DNA of 64,000 nucleotides from Geovibrio ferrireducens (GCF_026226615.1 NZ_JAJAPB010000003.1:62001-126000); one strand, 5' to 3'. Shown: positions 43,379-53,757, counted from the stretch's first letter. Translations and numbers: made by a program. The notes: a model not told the origin generated them from the letters alone.

Positions 43379-44320
43379 ATGAAAAACCAGACAGCTTTAG
43401 ATGTTCAGGATGTTGCGAATATACTTAATATTGCAAGAAATACAGTATATGAACTTATCAAAAGAGGGGAAATCAACTCCTACAAAGTCGGCAGAAAAGT
43501 CCGTTTTACCATGAAAGATGTGGAAGACTACATTTCAGGCTCAAAAAAAATCCGCATACCGGAGCAATGTGAAATCTGCCATGCTGACCACGGCTCCGCA
43601 GCAGGACAGAATGAGAAGGGTTTTGTAATATGCGGGCAGGATCTGGTTCTTGACGCTCTTGTGGAGAGCATGCAGAAAGAACAGTTACAGCAGCCTGTTC
43701 TCCGCTCCTATCTCAGCAGTTATGACGGGCTTGTGGAGCTTTACAGAGGCAATGCTGCCGTAACCGCCGCTCATCTTTGGGACAGCAGCACAAATACATA
43801 CAATATACCTTTCGTCCGTGCTCTTCTTCCGGGCGTTCCTGCCGTAATAGTGCATCTCACTGTAAGAACTCAGGGTTTTTTTGTCGCAAAAGGAAACCCC
43901 AGGCGCATCAAAGGCTGGAAAGATCTGGGACGCAGAGATATAAGAATAGTCAACAGAGAAAAAGGAGCCGGCTCAAGGGTTTTGCTGGATGAGCATCTTC
44001 GCCTGCTTGGGATTAAGGCATCCTCAGTTAACGGATACTACACCGAAACCGCAGCACATGTGGGACTTGCCAGCACAGTAGGCAGGGGAGACGCCGATAT
44101 AGCTGTGGGGAGTGAATTTGTCGCCCGGCAGGTGGAATCAGTGGACTTTATACCGTTGCAGAAGGAAAGCTTTGAACTGGTCATAAAAAAAGAAGATTTT
44201 GAAACAGAGCGGGTCAGACAGATGATGCGTATTTTAAAATCTTCTCAGTTCCGGCAGGAGTTTGAAGGCATAGCTGGCTACGATGCGGCAAATATGGGCA
44301 CGATCGTAGCCGAAATCTGA
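43379..44320 (+). CDS. HTH_17 + PBP-like one-component transcriptional regulator
   Basis: 313 residues from ATG at 43379 (GGAAGGAAC upstream). N-terminal excisionase/MerR-like HTH (5-52; 'DVANILNIARNTVYELIKRGE', 'KVGRKVRFTMKDVEDYI'). A short linker with 'CEICHADHG' may bind metal. The remainder is a soluble periplasmic-binding-like domain (PF12727 type; 'DLGRRDIRIVNREKGAGSRVLLDEHL' by part 'IVNREKGAGSRVLLD'). No signal peptide, so it is cytoplasmic. This architecture is used by regulators sensing molybdate, tungstate or oxyanions. Divergent from tauE, so sulfur oxyanions are another candidate ligand. Confidence 0.87.
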   Translation: MKNQTALDVQDVANILNIARNTVYELIKRGEINSYKVGRKVRFTMKDVEDYISGSKKIRIPEQCEICHADHGSAAGQNEKGFVICGQDLVLDALVESMQKEQLQQPVLRSYLSSYDGLVELYRGNAAVTAAHLWDSSTNTYNIPFVRALLPGVPAVIVHLTVRTQGFFVAKGNPRRIKGWKDLGRRDIRIVNREKGAGSRVLLDEHLRLLGIKASSVNGYYTETAAHVGLASTVGRGDADIAVGSEFVARQVESVDFIPLQKESFELVIKKEDFETERVRQMMRILKSSQFRQEFEGIAGYDAANMGTIVAEI

Positions 44321-44324
44321 GGGT

Positions 44325-44765
44325 TTACCTCACTCCCGAATGCCCGAAGCCTCCGGAGGAGCGTTCAGTGTCATCAAGGGTGTCTGCCGACTGAATGCTG
44401 ACTCTTGTCACTTTAGCGAAAACAGCCTGGGCTATGCGGTCGCCCTTTTCGTATCTGAATGTATTTCTTGAGTGGTTTATGAGTATGATACCCACCTCGC
44501 CCCTGTAGTCGCTGTCTATTGTGCCGGGTGAGTTGAGCACAGTTACACCCTGTTTCAGAGCAAGGCCGCTTCTGGGACGGATCTGCGCCTCGTACCCGGC
44601 GGGGATTGCCATCCTGAGTCCGGTTTTGACCAGCTTAAAGGCTCCCGCCTCAATCTCGCCTGATTCCCCTGCCCTTATATCCATGCCCGCTGCGCCTTCC
44701 GTCTGGTATGCGGGAACAAATTCCTCTCCGTGCTCGCTTATGATTCTGACGGTAATATCAGGCAT
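44325..44765 (-). CDS. dut: dUTP diphosphatase
   Basis: 146 residues. All five motifs: 'AAGMDIRA', 'RPRSGLAL', '[12 protein letters not shown]', '[10 protein letters not shown]', and the flexible C-terminal '[10 protein letters not shown]'. It hydrolyses dUTP to dUMP. It overlaps the M16 protease gene by 28 bp; ATG at 44765. Its 3' end comes within 5 bp of the convergent HTH-PBP regulator. Confidence 0.97.
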   Translation of the reverse strand: MPDITVRIISEHGEEFVPAYQTEGAAGMDIRAGESGEIEAGAFKLVKTGLRMAIPAGYEAQIRPRSGLALKQGVTVLNSPGTIDSDYRGEVGIILINHSRNTFRYEKGDRIAQAVFAKVTRVSIQSADTLDDTERSSGGFGHSGVR

Positions 44766-45964
44766 CTGGACTCCTCCGCTGAGTAATATTTTTCCGCAAT
44801 GGCGTTAACGCCGCTAAGTGTCATGCTCTTAATTCTCTGTGTTATACTGTCGCTGTCAACTGTTTTTCCGTGGTAAAAAAACTGTCTGAGATTGGAAAAC
44901 ATTCTGCCGGAAGAGGTCTCAAGCCCTGAGCAGAAGCCGTATAGCATCTGGTTTACCGCAAGTTCAAATTCGCTTTCGGTTATGCCGTGCTTTGCCATTT
45001 TTCTTATCTCTTTCCTTGTTATCTCCTCAACTGCGTTCAGGTTGGCACGATCGCAGCTGAAAAAGACAGAGAGCGCCCCGCACAGGGAATACAGGCTCAT
45101 ATCCGTTTCGATGTTGTAGCAAAGCCCGCGTTTTTCCCTGACCTCCTGAAAGAGGCGTGAGCTCATCAGCCCGCCCAGAATCATGTTGAGAGCGGAAAGC
45201 TCGAACCGCTCATCATCCGCAGCAGTGCACCCCGGCATCATATACTCTGCGTACACCTGCTCCACACCGAGACTGAGGGTTTTGTCAAACTTTCTGCCTC
45301 TGCATGCTGCCGTTAAAGGAGCAGAAGCCTTTGAGCTGATATTCGCGCCGCTCTTGTCCAGAGCGTTTATGACATCCTCCGCCGTTGCGCTTCCGGCGAT
45401 GGAGATAATGCAGTTTCCTGCGGTGTATTTCTCTTTGTAAAATTTTCTGAGTTCGGAGATCCCGAAGCCTTTTACCGATTTTTCCGTACCTGAAATAGGC
45501 ATAGCCATGGGGTGGCCTTCAAAAAAATATCCCTCGGCTTCCTCATCCAGATATTCTTCCGGGCTGTCCTTGAGCGAGGCTATTTCCGTGAGGATAACCT
45601 TCTGTTCGTGTTTGAAATCCGCTTCGGAGAGGTTAGGAAAAAACGCTATATCCAGCAGTATATCCATGAACTTGTCGAAGTTGCCGGAGAAGCCGTTGAT
45701 ATAGAAAGTTGTCTGCTCCTTGGTGGTATAGGCATTCATGTAGCCGCCGAGACGCTCAGATTCCTTGCTGATCTCTTCCAGCGTGTATTTGCGGCTGCCG
45801 CGGAAAACGAGGTGCTCAATAAAATGAGAAACGCCGTTGGCTGCGGGTGTTTCAGACATGCTGCCGTTTTTAAAGGTCACAGACAGGGAGACAAGCCCGT
45901 TGGCAAATCCCGAACTGTCTGTCAAAATAGGTATTTCACCGTGATAAGTAAGTATGGGTTTCAT
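44738..45964 (-). CDS. M16-family zinc peptidase
   Basis: 408 residues. Inverted zinc motif HFIEH (His47, Glu50, His51) and downstream Glu in '[10 protein letters not shown]'-type segment. Single-domain pair typical of the small processing-peptidase-like members encoded after pnp and before dut in many bacteria. Separated from pnp by an 11-bp-stem terminator, so it may be transcribed separately. Confidence 0.93.
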   Translation of the reverse strand: MKPILTYHGEIPILTDSSGFANGLVSLSVTFKNGSMSETPAANGVSHFIEHLVFRGSRKYTLEEISKESERLGGYMNAYTTKEQTTFYINGFSGNFDKFMDILLDIAFFPNLSEADFKHEQKVILTEIASLKDSPEEYLDEEAEGYFFEGHPMAMPISGTEKSVKGFGISELRKFYKEKYTAGNCIISIAGSATAEDVINALDKSGANISSKASAPLTAACRGRKFDKTLSLGVEQVYAEYMMPGCTAADDERFELSALNMILGGLMSSRLFQEVREKRGLCYNIETDMSLYSLCGALSVFFSCDRANLNAVEEITRKEIRKMAKHGITESEFELAVNQMLYGFCSGLETSSGRMFSNLRQFFYHGKTVDSDSITQRIKSMTLSGVNAIAEKYYSAEESRCLILPSES

Positions 45965-45976
45965 AGAAATCTACAA

Positions 45977-46003
45977 AAAAGGCACACATAAAGTGTGCCT
46001 TTT
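45977..46003 (-). terminator. Rho-independent terminator after pnp
   Basis: AAAAGGCACAC (45977-45987) pairs over 11 bp with GTGTGCCTTTT (45993-46003) around a 5-nt loop. On the minus strand it ends in a U-rich run. It lies between the pnp stop and the M16 start. The A- and T-rich arms allow activity on both strands. Confidence 0.85.
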
Positions 46004-46047
46004 ATTATTTTTAGTAATTATTTGAAAAAGTTCGTAAAGAACAGAGC

Positions 46048-48147
46048 TTACAGCAGCACCTTTCTGGAGATTTTGTGTCTGCCGTTCTGGTCTTTGCCGA
46101 GGTATTTCACTTCAACAATTTCGCCTAGTTTAAGAACATCCGCAATGCTGTTGATACGCTCATTGCTGTACTGGGAAACGTGAAGCAGGGCTTCAACGCC
46201 GGGGATTATCTCCACGAAAGCGCCGTAGTCCATTATCTTCTTAACTTTGCCCTGATAAACCTTATCAAGCTCCACTTCCTGAACCGTACCGTTGATTCTG
46301 GCTATGGCTGCTTCTATGGCTTCTTTGCTCACGGCAAATACGTTTACCTGTCCTGAATCGTCAATGTCGATCTGGGCGCCGGTGTCTTCAACTATCGCTT
46401 TTATGTTCTTTCCGCCGGGTCCGATGAGCAGACCGATCTTCTCAGGGTTAATTCTGAGGGTCTGGTATCTGGGCGCTGTCTCGGCGAGCTCTTCTCTGTA
46501 AGTGGGGAGAGCCTCTTTCATTTTACCGAGGATATGCAGCCTTGATCTCTTAGCTTGTGCAAGGGCTTCCTCAAGAAGCTTCCTTGAAAGACCTTCAATC
46601 TTAATATCCATCTGAAGAGCGGTTATGCCGTTTTCTGTTCCGGCTACTTTAAAGTCCATATCGCCGAGGTGGTCTTCGGTTCCCATGATGTCACTGAGGA
46701 TGATGTACCTGTCCCCTTCCTTTATGAGACCCATAGCAACGCCTGCAACCACATCCTTAACGGGAACACCCGCATCCATAAGGCTGAGGCATCCGCCGCA
46801 TACAGTCGCCATTGAGGACGAGCCGTTGGACTCAAGAACTTCGGAAACAATCCTGAGTGAATAAGGGAAATCAGCCTCAGCGGGAAGGATGGACAGAAGA
46901 GCTCTTTCTGCAAGAGCGCCGTGGCCTATCTCTCTTCTTCCGGGACCTCTGAGGAAACCGACCTCACCCACGCAGAAGGGGGGGAAGTTGTAGTGAAGCA
47001 TGAAGCGTTTTTTCGATTCGCCTTCAATGTTGTCCAGCATCTGAGTATCAGTTTTTGTACCCAGAGTGGCTACAGCAAGCGCCTGAGTTTCGCCTCTGGT
47101 GAAGAGAGCGGAACCGTGGGGCATGGGGAGAAGGTGAGTTTCGATGTCGATGGGGCGTACATCTTCCGCCGTACGTCCGTCGATCCTTTTTCCGCTGTCC
47201 AGAGAGAAGTCACGGAAGACTTTTTTCTCGACATGGTGCCATACTTCTTTATAAAAGCCTTTTTTATCAGCGTATTCTTCGCCGAGTCTTTCCTCAACAG
47301 TTTCGAAGTACTCGTCCCTGACTTTGTCAAGGGCGGCGTATTTCTCAAGCTTGCCGGGGATAACAAGGGCTGCGTTGATTTTTTCTTTAAGCTCTTTCTC
47401 AGCCTCTTCCAGAACCGCAGCGGGTACAGAGAAATCCTTATATTCGAATTTCTGTTTTCCGCATTTTTCAGCAAATTCCTTCTGAATGCTGCAAAGAATT
47501 TTTATCTGATCATGGGCAAACTGGAGCGCCTCGACAACCTCTTCCTCGGTAACCATTTCCATTCCGGCTTCCACCATGTTAATGGCATCATCCGAACCTG
47601 CAACAACTATATTCATCGTGAGTTCGCTGAATATCTCGTATGAGGGGTTGATTATAAGCTGTCCGTTGTGTTTGCCTACCCTTACACCCGCAACAGGTAT
47701 GCTGAAGGGAATATCAGAAATGAGCAGCGCAGCACTGGCCGCGTTGATGGAAAGAACATCAGGCGAATGTTTGCCGTCGTATGAAACAACAGTGGCAATA
47801 ACCTGAGTTTCGTTCCTGAAGCCATCGGGGAACATAGGACGAAGGGGTCTGTCTATAAGCCTTGCTATAAGGGTTTCCTTATCGGAGGGTTTGTTCTCTC
47901 TCTTAAGGAAGCCGCCGGGCACTTTGCCCACTGCGTAGAATTTTTCAACGTAGTTTACAGTAAGGGGGAAGAAGTCTACGCCGTCTGAGGCGTCTTTTCT
48001 TCCGGTAGCGGTGACAAGTATAACCGTTCCGCCCTGACGAATCCAGATACTTCCGTTGGCCTGCTTTGCTTTCCAGCCCGTTTCAAATATTATGGGTTCG
48101 GCATCTTCACGCAAGCTTACCGATACGGTATCGAGTTTTTTATCCAT
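46048..48147 (-). CDS. pnp: Polyribonucleotide nucleotidyltransferase
   Basis: 699 residues, canonical length. Two RNase PH domains (RNase PH 1 about 10-145, RNase PH 2 about 320-460, with 'LFTRGETQALAVATLG' and 'GRREIGHGALAERAL'), KH ('INPEKIGLLIGPGGKNIKAI') and S1 ('GKVKKIMDYGAFVEI'). It degrades RNA 3' to 5' phosphorolytically. It follows rpsO by 3 bp, the classical rpsO-pnp order. Confidence 0.98.
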   Translation of the reverse strand: MDKKLDTVSVSLREDAEPIIFETGWKAKQANGSIWIRQGGTVILVTATGRKDASDGVDFFPLTVNYVEKFYAVGKVPGGFLKRENKPSDKETLIARLIDRPLRPMFPDGFRNETQVIATVVSYDGKHSPDVLSINAASAALLISDIPFSIPVAGVRVGKHNGQLIINPSYEIFSELTMNIVVAGSDDAINMVEAGMEMVTEEEVVEALQFAHDQIKILCSIQKEFAEKCGKQKFEYKDFSVPAAVLEEAEKELKEKINAALVIPGKLEKYAALDKVRDEYFETVEERLGEEYADKKGFYKEVWHHVEKKVFRDFSLDSGKRIDGRTAEDVRPIDIETHLLPMPHGSALFTRGETQALAVATLGTKTDTQMLDNIEGESKKRFMLHYNFPPFCVGEVGFLRGPGRREIGHGALAERALLSILPAEADFPYSLRIVSEVLESNGSSSMATVCGGCLSLMDAGVPVKDVVAGVAMGLIKEGDRYIILSDIMGTEDHLGDMDFKVAGTENGITALQMDIKIEGLSRKLLEEALAQAKRSRLHILGKMKEALPTYREELAETAPRYQTLRINPEKIGLLIGPGGKNIKAIVEDTGAQIDIDDSGQVNVFAVSKEAIEAAIARINGTVQEVELDKVYQGKVKKIMDYGAFVEIIPGVEALLHVSQYSNERINSIADVLKLGEIVEVKYLGKDQNGRHKISRKVLL

Positions 48148-48150
48148 GCG

Positions 48151-48420
48151 TTATTTCCTGATTCCGAGAGTCTCGATGATCGTGCGGTATCTTTTGAAAT
48201 CTTTCTTTTTCACATAGTCAAGAAGCTGGCGTCTCTGCCCAACGAGAAGGAGAAGACCTCTTCTGGAGTGGTGATCTTTGGGGTTTGATTTGAAGTGATC
48301 GGTAAGGTAAGTGATTCTTTCAGTGAGAAGAGCTACCTGCACTTCGGGTGATCCTGTGTCTTTTTCGTGTGTTTTGAACTTGTCGATCAATGTTGTTTTC
48401 TGTTCTTTAGTCATGACCAT
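48151..48420 (-). CDS. rpsO: 30S ribosomal protein S15
   Basis: 89 residues from the ATG at 48420, with GGAGG about 10 nt upstream; the open frame to 48480 is an artefact. A second ATG (48414) would give 87 residues and matches the usual MTKEQK start too. Signature '[15 protein letters not shown]' and '[23 protein letters not shown]' (by part 'KDHHSRRGL'). Binds 16S rRNA and, in E. coli, its own mRNA. Confidence 0.96.
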   Translation of the reverse strand: MVMTKEQKTTLIDKFKTHEKDTGSPEVQVALLTERITYLTDHFKSNPKDHHSRRGLLLLVGQRRQLLDYVKKKDFKRYRTIIETLGIRK

Positions 48421-48551
48421 TATTAAAATACCTCCACAAGCTAAGCCTGAATTTATAACAAATCCGCTGCCAAAAAACAAGGCAATATTGATGGTTACAG
48501 CATATTTTTACATGCCGATGCTGTATTTTACCCTATTTTTCGCGTTTTATC

Positions 48552-49454
48552 CTACACAAGCACTTTTATTATCTTAAGCGGGCAGCCTCCGCTGCGCGTT
48601 TTCTCAGCAATAGCAAGCACACGCCCGTTCTTTTCCGATATAAAAAACATTTCGCCGTCACTGCTCCCTTCAAAGGGCAGACAGGCGTAGTTCCATTCTT
48701 TTACTGATACTCCGTTGGAAACAAGCTTCACAGCCTCATCCTTGACTATGGCGTGTTTCCAGTTCAGCATAGAGGAAACAGGGTGAACCGCGGCAGTGAG
48801 AGTGCCCTTTGCGGCCATCTCCTCCAGTGCTCCGAGAGTAACGGAATATGCCACACGGAACATGCCGTTAGCAGAGCGTATAAGCCCGCTCATCACAGCG
48901 AATGAACCGATTTTCAGCCCTGCCTCATGTATTATGCTGCGGATATATGTTCCCTTGCCGCACTGAACTTTTATCACACCTTTTGGATATGCGTATTCAA
49001 CAAGCTCAACGGAGTATATGCGCATCATGCGCTTTCCGGCATCCTCGATCTCCCCTTTTCGGGCAAGTTTGTATGCTCTTTCGCCGTTAATTTTCTTAGA
49101 TGAGTAAGCGGGAACTATGAGTTCCTGCTCTCCCGTATATGATTTGAAAACCGCTTCGACTTCGGTTATATCGGGCTGAATGCTGCTGTTTTCCTCAAGC
49201 ACTGTGCCTTCGGTGTCAAAGGAATCGGTTCTCATACCGAGTGTAAATTCGGCGATATATTCCTTATCCACATCCATAAGGTAGTCCACAAACTTAGTGG
49301 CATTCCCCACGCAAACAGGCAGCACACCCTCAGCCAGAGGATCGAGAGTGCCAAGGTGTCCGCATTTCTTTACGCCGAGAATCCTCCGCACCCTGTCCAC
49401 GGCTTTGAAGGAGGTCATCCCTTTTTCTTTGTAAAGATTAACTATCCCGTTCAT
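48552..49454 (-). CDS. truB: tRNA pseudouridine synthase B
   Basis: 300 residues. Catalytic Asp in 'GHLGTLDPLAEGVLPVCVG'; 'KGMTSFKAVDRVRRI' and 'RCGKGTYIRSI'-like (here 'QCGKGTYIRSII') are family segments. A C-terminal PUA-like domain is present. Makes pseudouridine 55 in tRNA. It overlaps rbfA by 17 bp. ATG at 49454. Confidence 0.96.
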   Translation of the reverse strand: MNGIVNLYKEKGMTSFKAVDRVRRILGVKKCGHLGTLDPLAEGVLPVCVGNATKFVDYLMDVDKEYIAEFTLGMRTDSFDTEGTVLEENSSIQPDITEVEAVFKSYTGEQELIVPAYSSKKINGERAYKLARKGEIEDAGKRMMRIYSVELVEYAYPKGVIKVQCGKGTYIRSIIHEAGLKIGSFAVMSGLIRSANGMFRVAYSVTLGALEEMAAKGTLTAAVHPVSSMLNWKHAIVKDEAVKLVSNGVSVKEWNYACLPFEGSSDGEMFFISEKNGRVLAIAEKTRSGGCPLKIIKVLV

Positions 49455-49794
49455 CGTCTTCTTTGATTATTTCACGGAGAACTTCATCAATACGGCTTCC
49501 GTAATTTGCGGAATCATCGATGAAGAATATGATTTTGGAAGGCGCTTTTTTAAGATGCACAGCCTTCTGAAGCTGATGCCTTATGAACCCGGCGGAGCTC
49601 ATGAGCCCGCGGTGGATGTATTTGAGATTTTCCTTATTGTAGCTGGTGAAGTACACCTTCGCCTGTGAGAGATCTCTGGTCACCTCTATGGAGGTGATTA
49701 CAACATCCTTAACCTTGGGGTCTTTCACGTCAAACTGTATTATCCTTGAAATCTCCTCTTTCAGGAGTTCCGATACTCTTTCTATTCTGTGCAA
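49438..49794 (-). CDS. rbfA: Ribosome-binding factor A
   Basis: 118 residues. KH-type fold with the 'DLSQAKVYFTSYN' and 'SAGFIRHQLQKAVHLKKAP' (by part 'GFIRHQLQKAV') signatures. TTG start at 49794 with AAAGG 8 nt upstream. It assists 30S maturation; located between ylxP and truB, as in the standard infB operon. Confidence 0.95.
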   Translation of the reverse strand: MHRIERVSELLKEEISRIIQFDVKDPKVKDVVITSIEVTRDLSQAKVYFTSYNKENLKYIHRGLMSSAGFIRHQLQKAVHLKKAPSKIIFFIDDSANYGSRIDEVLREIIKEDDERDS

Positions 49795-49826
49795 TTTCCT
49801 AACCTTTATAAACCGGAAAAAGGCAT

Positions 49827-50108
49827 TCAGAATATTTCCTCGTTAATGGAAATAACCTCAACCTCTCCGTATGATTCTACAAAATCCATAACTGCAGAGA
49901 GCATGCTTTCCGCATGCTGTCTTTCGGCAGAAACCGTAACAACGGCTATTTCAGCCCTGTTCCATATATCATGGGAACCGGTTTCGCTTACCGCAATATT
50001 GAATTTATTTTTCAGCCTTGCCTTGAGCCCGAAGATCACCCGCCTTTTATCTTTCAATGAAAAGGCCTGTTCAACCCCAAGCTCAAAAACCACAGAAGCT
50101 ATGACCAT
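49827..50108 (-). CDS. ylxP: DUF503-family protein YlxP
   Basis: 93 residues from ATG at 50108 (an alternative TTG at 50120 adds four). 'SLKDKRRVIFGLKARLKNKFNIAVSETG' (by part 'LKDKRRVIFGLKARLK') is the DUF503 signature, thought to interact with the ribosome. It normally follows infB directly; here a 229-bp repeat tract is inserted between the two. Confidence 0.92.
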   Translation of the reverse strand: MVIASVVFELGVEQAFSLKDKRRVIFGLKARLKNKFNIAVSETGSHDIWNRAEIAVVTVSAERQHAESMLSAVMDFVESYGEVEVISINEEIF

Positions 50109-50129
50109 AAGCTTATGCAAACCAATTTA

Positions 50130-50349
50130 AATCCCCCTTAATCCCCCTTTACAAAGGGGGAAATAGAGAGAACTAACCCGCGTCCTGCAAGTGTGCGTTT
50201 CTTGACAAAAGCACACAAAGCTGAGACTGCCGCGTCGCTTCGATCCTCGCAGTGACATAATTTACTGTCATTGCGAACACTGAAAGGGTGAAGCAATCCC
50301 GCTTAAGAAGCGGCTTCGCTCCGCACGGCGCACTTACATCCTGTAAGTG
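50130..50349 (+). repeat. Repeat tract between infB and ylxP, with composite-element copy E
   Basis: From left: CCCCCTT... ACAAAGGGGG palindrome (about 50133-50160), an inverted-repeat-like GACTGCCGCG...CGCAGTGAC motif (about 50225-50254), a CATTGCGAAC...GCAATC motif (50268-50298), then copy E: middle hairpin CCGCTT/AAGCGG (50298-50312), tail CGCACGGCG, and final hairpin CACTTAC/GTAAGTG with loop ATCCT (50331-50349). The last hairpin abuts the infB stop codon (TAA at 50350-50352 on the minus strand). The first hairpin of the composite is missing here. Spacing in this translation operon is otherwise tight. Confidence 0.85.
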
Positions 50350-53300
50350 TTATTCAGCGCTGGCAGCTTCCTGAGCCTTCTGTTTTTCGAGATCACTTTT
50401 CTTAACATCGTCCAGCGTTCTCTTTTCTTCTACAGTTATGAAGGCTTCGATTACGTCGCCTTCCTTAAGATCGTTGAATTTCTCTATGCCGATACCGCAT
50501 TCATATCCGGCAACAACTTCCTTCGCATCGTCCTGAAAACGTTTGAGAGAAGATATTTTGCCCTGATACAGAACAATGGAGTTTCTGACAACACGGACAC
50601 CGGCTGTTCTGAGGAGTTTACCGTCGGTAACGTATGAACCGGCGATTTTTCCTATTTTCGGAACAGAGAATACCTGTCTGACTTCCGCCTGACCGATAAT
50701 CTGCTCTCTGAGGTTCGGATCGATCATACCTTCAAGCGCCTGTTTAACGTCATCCACAATCTGGTAGATTACGGAGTAAAGGTTGATGTCCACGCCTTCC
50801 TTTTCCGCCTTTTCTCTGGCTTTCGCATCCGGTCTTACGTTGAAGCCGAATATGATACCGTTTGAAGCGGCAGTGAGGATAATATCGTTTTCGTTGATAC
50901 CGCCCACTCCTGAGTGGATGATATTAACTTTGATTTCAGTGTTCGTAAGCTTATTAAGCGAGTTTTCAAGAGCCGCCAGTGAACCCTGAACATCAGCCTT
51001 AAGAACTATGTTAAGCTCTTTCAGCTCGCCTTCCTTAATTTTTGCGAAAAGGTCGGTAAGAGAAACTTTTGTTTTCTCCATGAGCGCTTTTTCACGTTTG
51101 TTATCAGCCCTGAGTTCTGCAAGCTGTTTTGCCACCTTTTCATCAGGCGTAACAATGAACCTGTCGCCGGACTGGGGAACATCGGAAAAGCCCATTATCT
51201 CAACAGGTATAGACACACCCGCTTCCTTAACAGACATTCCTTTATAGTTGAACATAGCCCTTACTTTGCCGTACTCAGTACCGCATACAAAGTTGTCGCT
51301 CTTTTTCAGGCTTCCGTTTCTGATAAGTACAGTCGCAACCGGACCTTTCTGCTTATCAAGCTTGGACTCGATGATAATACCTTCTGCCGGTCTGTTGGGA
51401 TTGCCTCTGAGATCCAGCATTTCAGCCTCAAGCAGCACTCTTTCAAGCAGGGTATCTATGTTCAGGTTCTTTTTAGCTGATATTTCCTGAAACTGGTGAT
51501 CGCCGCCCCATTCTTCGGAGATTATACCGAGATCAGCAAGCTGACGCTTTACCATATCAGGGTTAGCGTTTTCTTTATCTATCTTGTTTACCGCAACGAC
51601 AATCTTAACGCCTGCCGCTTTGGAGTGGTCAATTGCTTCCTTGGTCTGGGGCATAACGCCGTCATCCGCAGCAACAACAAGGATTACTATATCCGTAACC
51701 TGCGCGCCTCTTGCACGGAGAGTGGTGAACGCCTCGTGACCGGGTGTATCGAGGAAAACTATTTTGCCGTGGTCAAGCTCAACTTCATACGCACCGATGT
51801 GCTGCGTAATCCCGCCCGCCTCTTTTTCCGCAACGGATGTTCTCCTGATTGCGTCAAGAAGCGATGTTTTACCGTGGTCAACGTGTCCCATAACAGTAAC
51901 GATGGGGGGACGGGGAATCAGATCTTCAGGCTTGTCTTCCACAGTGGGGAGAAGATCCTCCTCCGTAACCACTTTGGTTTTGACATCTATGCCGTATTCA
52001 GCAGCAAGAAGAGATGCTGTATCGGCATCCACCGCCTGATTCACGGAAGCCATAACGCCGAGGCTGAGAAGCTTTTTAACAAGCTCTGTCGCCTTCACCG
52101 CCATAAGTTTGGCAAGGTCAGAAACTATGATGTTTTCGCCTATTTCCACGCTTGAAGGACGCACGATAACCTTGGCTTCCGGTTCCTGACGTCTTCTGCG
52201 TTTATCGGGTCTGGGTCTTGAAACCTGAGGCTTTCTTTTTACAGTCTCGGCCTCTTCTTCCTCTTCCTTAACCGCAACGGGAGCAGCCTGAACCACACTC
52301 GTATCTATTATTTCATGCTCAATGGTAAGCTCGTCAAACCCTTCCGCAACTGTTTTGTGGAAGCTTTTCGGTTTGTCGGACTTTTTAACCGGCTTTTTCT
52401 TAACCTCAGTCTTCTGAGGCTCCGGTTTATCTTTTATCTTTTTCTTTATCTCAAGCTTAATTTCATCTTTCGGGGTTGTCCCGGTGTTCTGAGAGGGTCT
52501 CTGCGGACGGCGGTCACCGTACTGCGGCCTGTCGCCCCTGTCTTTATCCATGGGTCTTCTGTCCCCGTACTGAGGTCTGTCGCCCTGCGGACGGCGGTCA
52601 CCGTACTGGGGTCTGTCGCCCTGAGGTCTTCTGTCGCCATACTGCGGTCTGTCACCCTGAGGACGGCGGTCGCCATACTGGGGTCTGTCACCCTGAGGTC
52701 TGTCACCTTGGGGTCTTCTGTCGCCGTACTGCGGTCTGTCGCCTCTGTCATTGTTATACTGAGGTCTGTCGCCCTGAGGCCTTCTGTCACCGTACTGAGG
52801 TCTGTCGCCCCTGTCGTTGTTGTACTGGCGCTCGCCCTGCGGTCTGTCACCCTGAGGACGGCGGTCGCCGTACTGAGGTCTGTCACCCTGAGGTCTTCTG
52901 TCGCCGTACTGCGGTCTGTCGCCTCTGTCATTGTTGTACTGGCGCTCACCCTGAGGTCTGTCACCCTGAGGACGGCGGTCGCCGTACTGCGGTCTGTCGC
53001 CCTGAGGCCTTCTATCGCCGTACTGAGGCCTGTCGCCCCTGTCATTGTTATACTGACGCTCACCCTGAGGTCTGTCACCCTGGGGTCTTCTGTCGCCGTA
53101 CTGAGGTCTGTCATTTGAATCGGGTTTTGCTGCGGGTTTTTCTCTCTCTTCATCCCGCGACGGCAATTCCTTTTCCTGCTGAAGCATTTTTTCTCTCTCA
53201 CCTTGTTGACGGCCTTCAGTAGCAGGTTTAGCAGCCTGAGCCGGGCCGGCAGATATGTTGTCCTGAGATTTTTCGGTCGGAGCGGAAGTTTTTTCAAAAT

Positions 53301-53754
53301 TAACCGGGGCTTCCGCTTTTGCAGCCGAAACAGTCTGTTCCTTCGCCGCTACAGATGCTTCCGCAGGTTTGGAGACAAAGGTCTCCTGAACGTTTTCAGC
53401 GCGGACGGGTGTTTTCACTTCCGTTTCTTTAACGTACTGTTCCCTCTGTTCATCCACTTTGCGGATATTTTTCTCAAGGGCGCGCTTGCGGTTAAGCAGT
53501 TCTTCACGGGATAATCTTTTAGGCTGCTGAGGTTCATCCTCATTGCCTTTTATTTTTACTTCTCTTGCACGGGGATGTTTTTTGTGTCTTTCAAGGGCTT
53601 TTTGAAGCAGTTCCTGACGCCTGTTCAGTCTGGAATGTTTATCCTCTTTTGCGGATTCGTCGGAATCGCCTTCGGTCAAATCCAGTCCCGTATTATCATG
53701 CTCGTCATTTCTATTCAATTTTTTCCCCTCGTCGTTATTTTTAAAATCTGACAT
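50350..53754 (-). CDS. infB: Translation initiation factor IF-2 with repeat-rich N-terminus
   Basis: 1134 residues from ATG at 53754 (GGGGTG upstream), versus about 700-890 in most bacteria. The C-terminal half is canonical: IF2_N-like segment (about 560-620), G1 '[14 protein letters not shown]', G3 'DTPGHEAF', G4 'NKID', then domains II-IV. The N-terminal extension is highly charged and holds twelve YGDRRP units. It delivers initiator tRNA to the 30S subunit. Gene order rimP-nusA-ylxR-infB is preserved. Confidence 0.97.
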   Translation of the reverse strand: MSDFKNNDEGKKLNRNDEHDNTGLDLTEGDSDESAKEDKHSRLNRRQELLQKALERHKKHPRAREVKIKGNEDEPQQPKRLSREELLNRKRALEKNIRKVDEQREQYVKETEVKTPVRAENVQETFVSKPAEASVAAKEQTVSAAKAEAPVNFEKTSAPTEKSQDNISAGPAQAAKPATEGRQQGEREKMLQQEKELPSRDEEREKPAAKPDSNDRPQYGDRRPQGDRPQGERQYNNDRGDRPQYGDRRPQGDRPQYGDRRPQGDRPQGERQYNNDRGDRPQYGDRRPQGDRPQYGDRRPQGDRPQGERQYNNDRGDRPQYGDRRPQGDRPQYNNDRGDRPQYGDRRPQGDRPQGDRPQYGDRRPQGDRPQYGDRRPQGDRPQYGDRRPQGDRPQYGDRRPMDKDRGDRPQYGDRRPQRPSQNTGTTPKDEIKLEIKKKIKDKPEPQKTEVKKKPVKKSDKPKSFHKTVAEGFDELTIEHEIIDTSVVQAAPVAVKEEEEEAETVKRKPQVSRPRPDKRRRRQEPEAKVIVRPSSVEIGENIIVSDLAKLMAVKATELVKKLLSLGVMASVNQAVDADTASLLAAEYGIDVKTKVVTEEDLLPTVEDKPEDLIPRPPIVTVMGHVDHGKTSLLDAIRRTSVAEKEAGGITQHIGAYEVELDHGKIVFLDTPGHEAFTTLRARGAQVTDIVILVVAADDGVMPQTKEAIDHSKAAGVKIVVAVNKIDKENANPDMVKRQLADLGIISEEWGGDHQFQEISAKKNLNIDTLLERVLLEAEMLDLRGNPNRPAEGIIIESKLDKQKGPVATVLIRNGSLKKSDNFVCGTEYGKVRAMFNYKGMSVKEAGVSIPVEIMGFSDVPQSGDRFIVTPDEKVAKQLAELRADNKREKALMEKTKVSLTDLFAKIKEGELKELNIVLKADVQGSLAALENSLNKLTNTEIKVNIIHSGVGGINENDIILTAASNGIIFGFNVRPDAKAREKAEKEGVDINLYSVIYQIVDDVKQALEGMIDPNLREQIIGQAEVRQVFSVPKIGKIAGSYVTDGKLLRTAGVRVVRNSIVLYQGKISSLKRFQDDAKEVVAGYECGIGIEKFNDLKEGDVIEAFITVEEKRTLDDVKKSDLEKQKAQEAASAE
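52480..53120 (-). repeat. Tandem coding repeat in infB
   Basis: Twelve copies of a YGDRRP unit within an [12 protein letters not shown]-type repeat, with longer inserts '[11 protein letters not shown]' at regular places. Copies vary at synonymous positions (CCG/CCC, CGG/CGT) rather than being identical, which fits slow turnover or selection on protein sequence rather than a very recent expansion. Together they encode an unstructured, Arg/Asp/Gln-rich linker. Confidence 0.9.
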
Positions 53755-53757
53755 CAA

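Noticed and set aside
50130-50349. An insertion sequence or MITE with terminal inverted repeats
   Set aside because: No transposase and no clear terminal inverted repeat pair with target duplication; the tract is a mosaic of known-type REP-like motifs plus composite element E.
52476-53297. Antisense open frames of about 250-280 codons over the infB repeats
   Set aside because: They exist because the infB repeat is GC-rich and periodic in all frames; their proteins are low-complexity Cys/Arg or Ser/Val/Leu repeats with no domain, and the sense frame is a clear IF-2.
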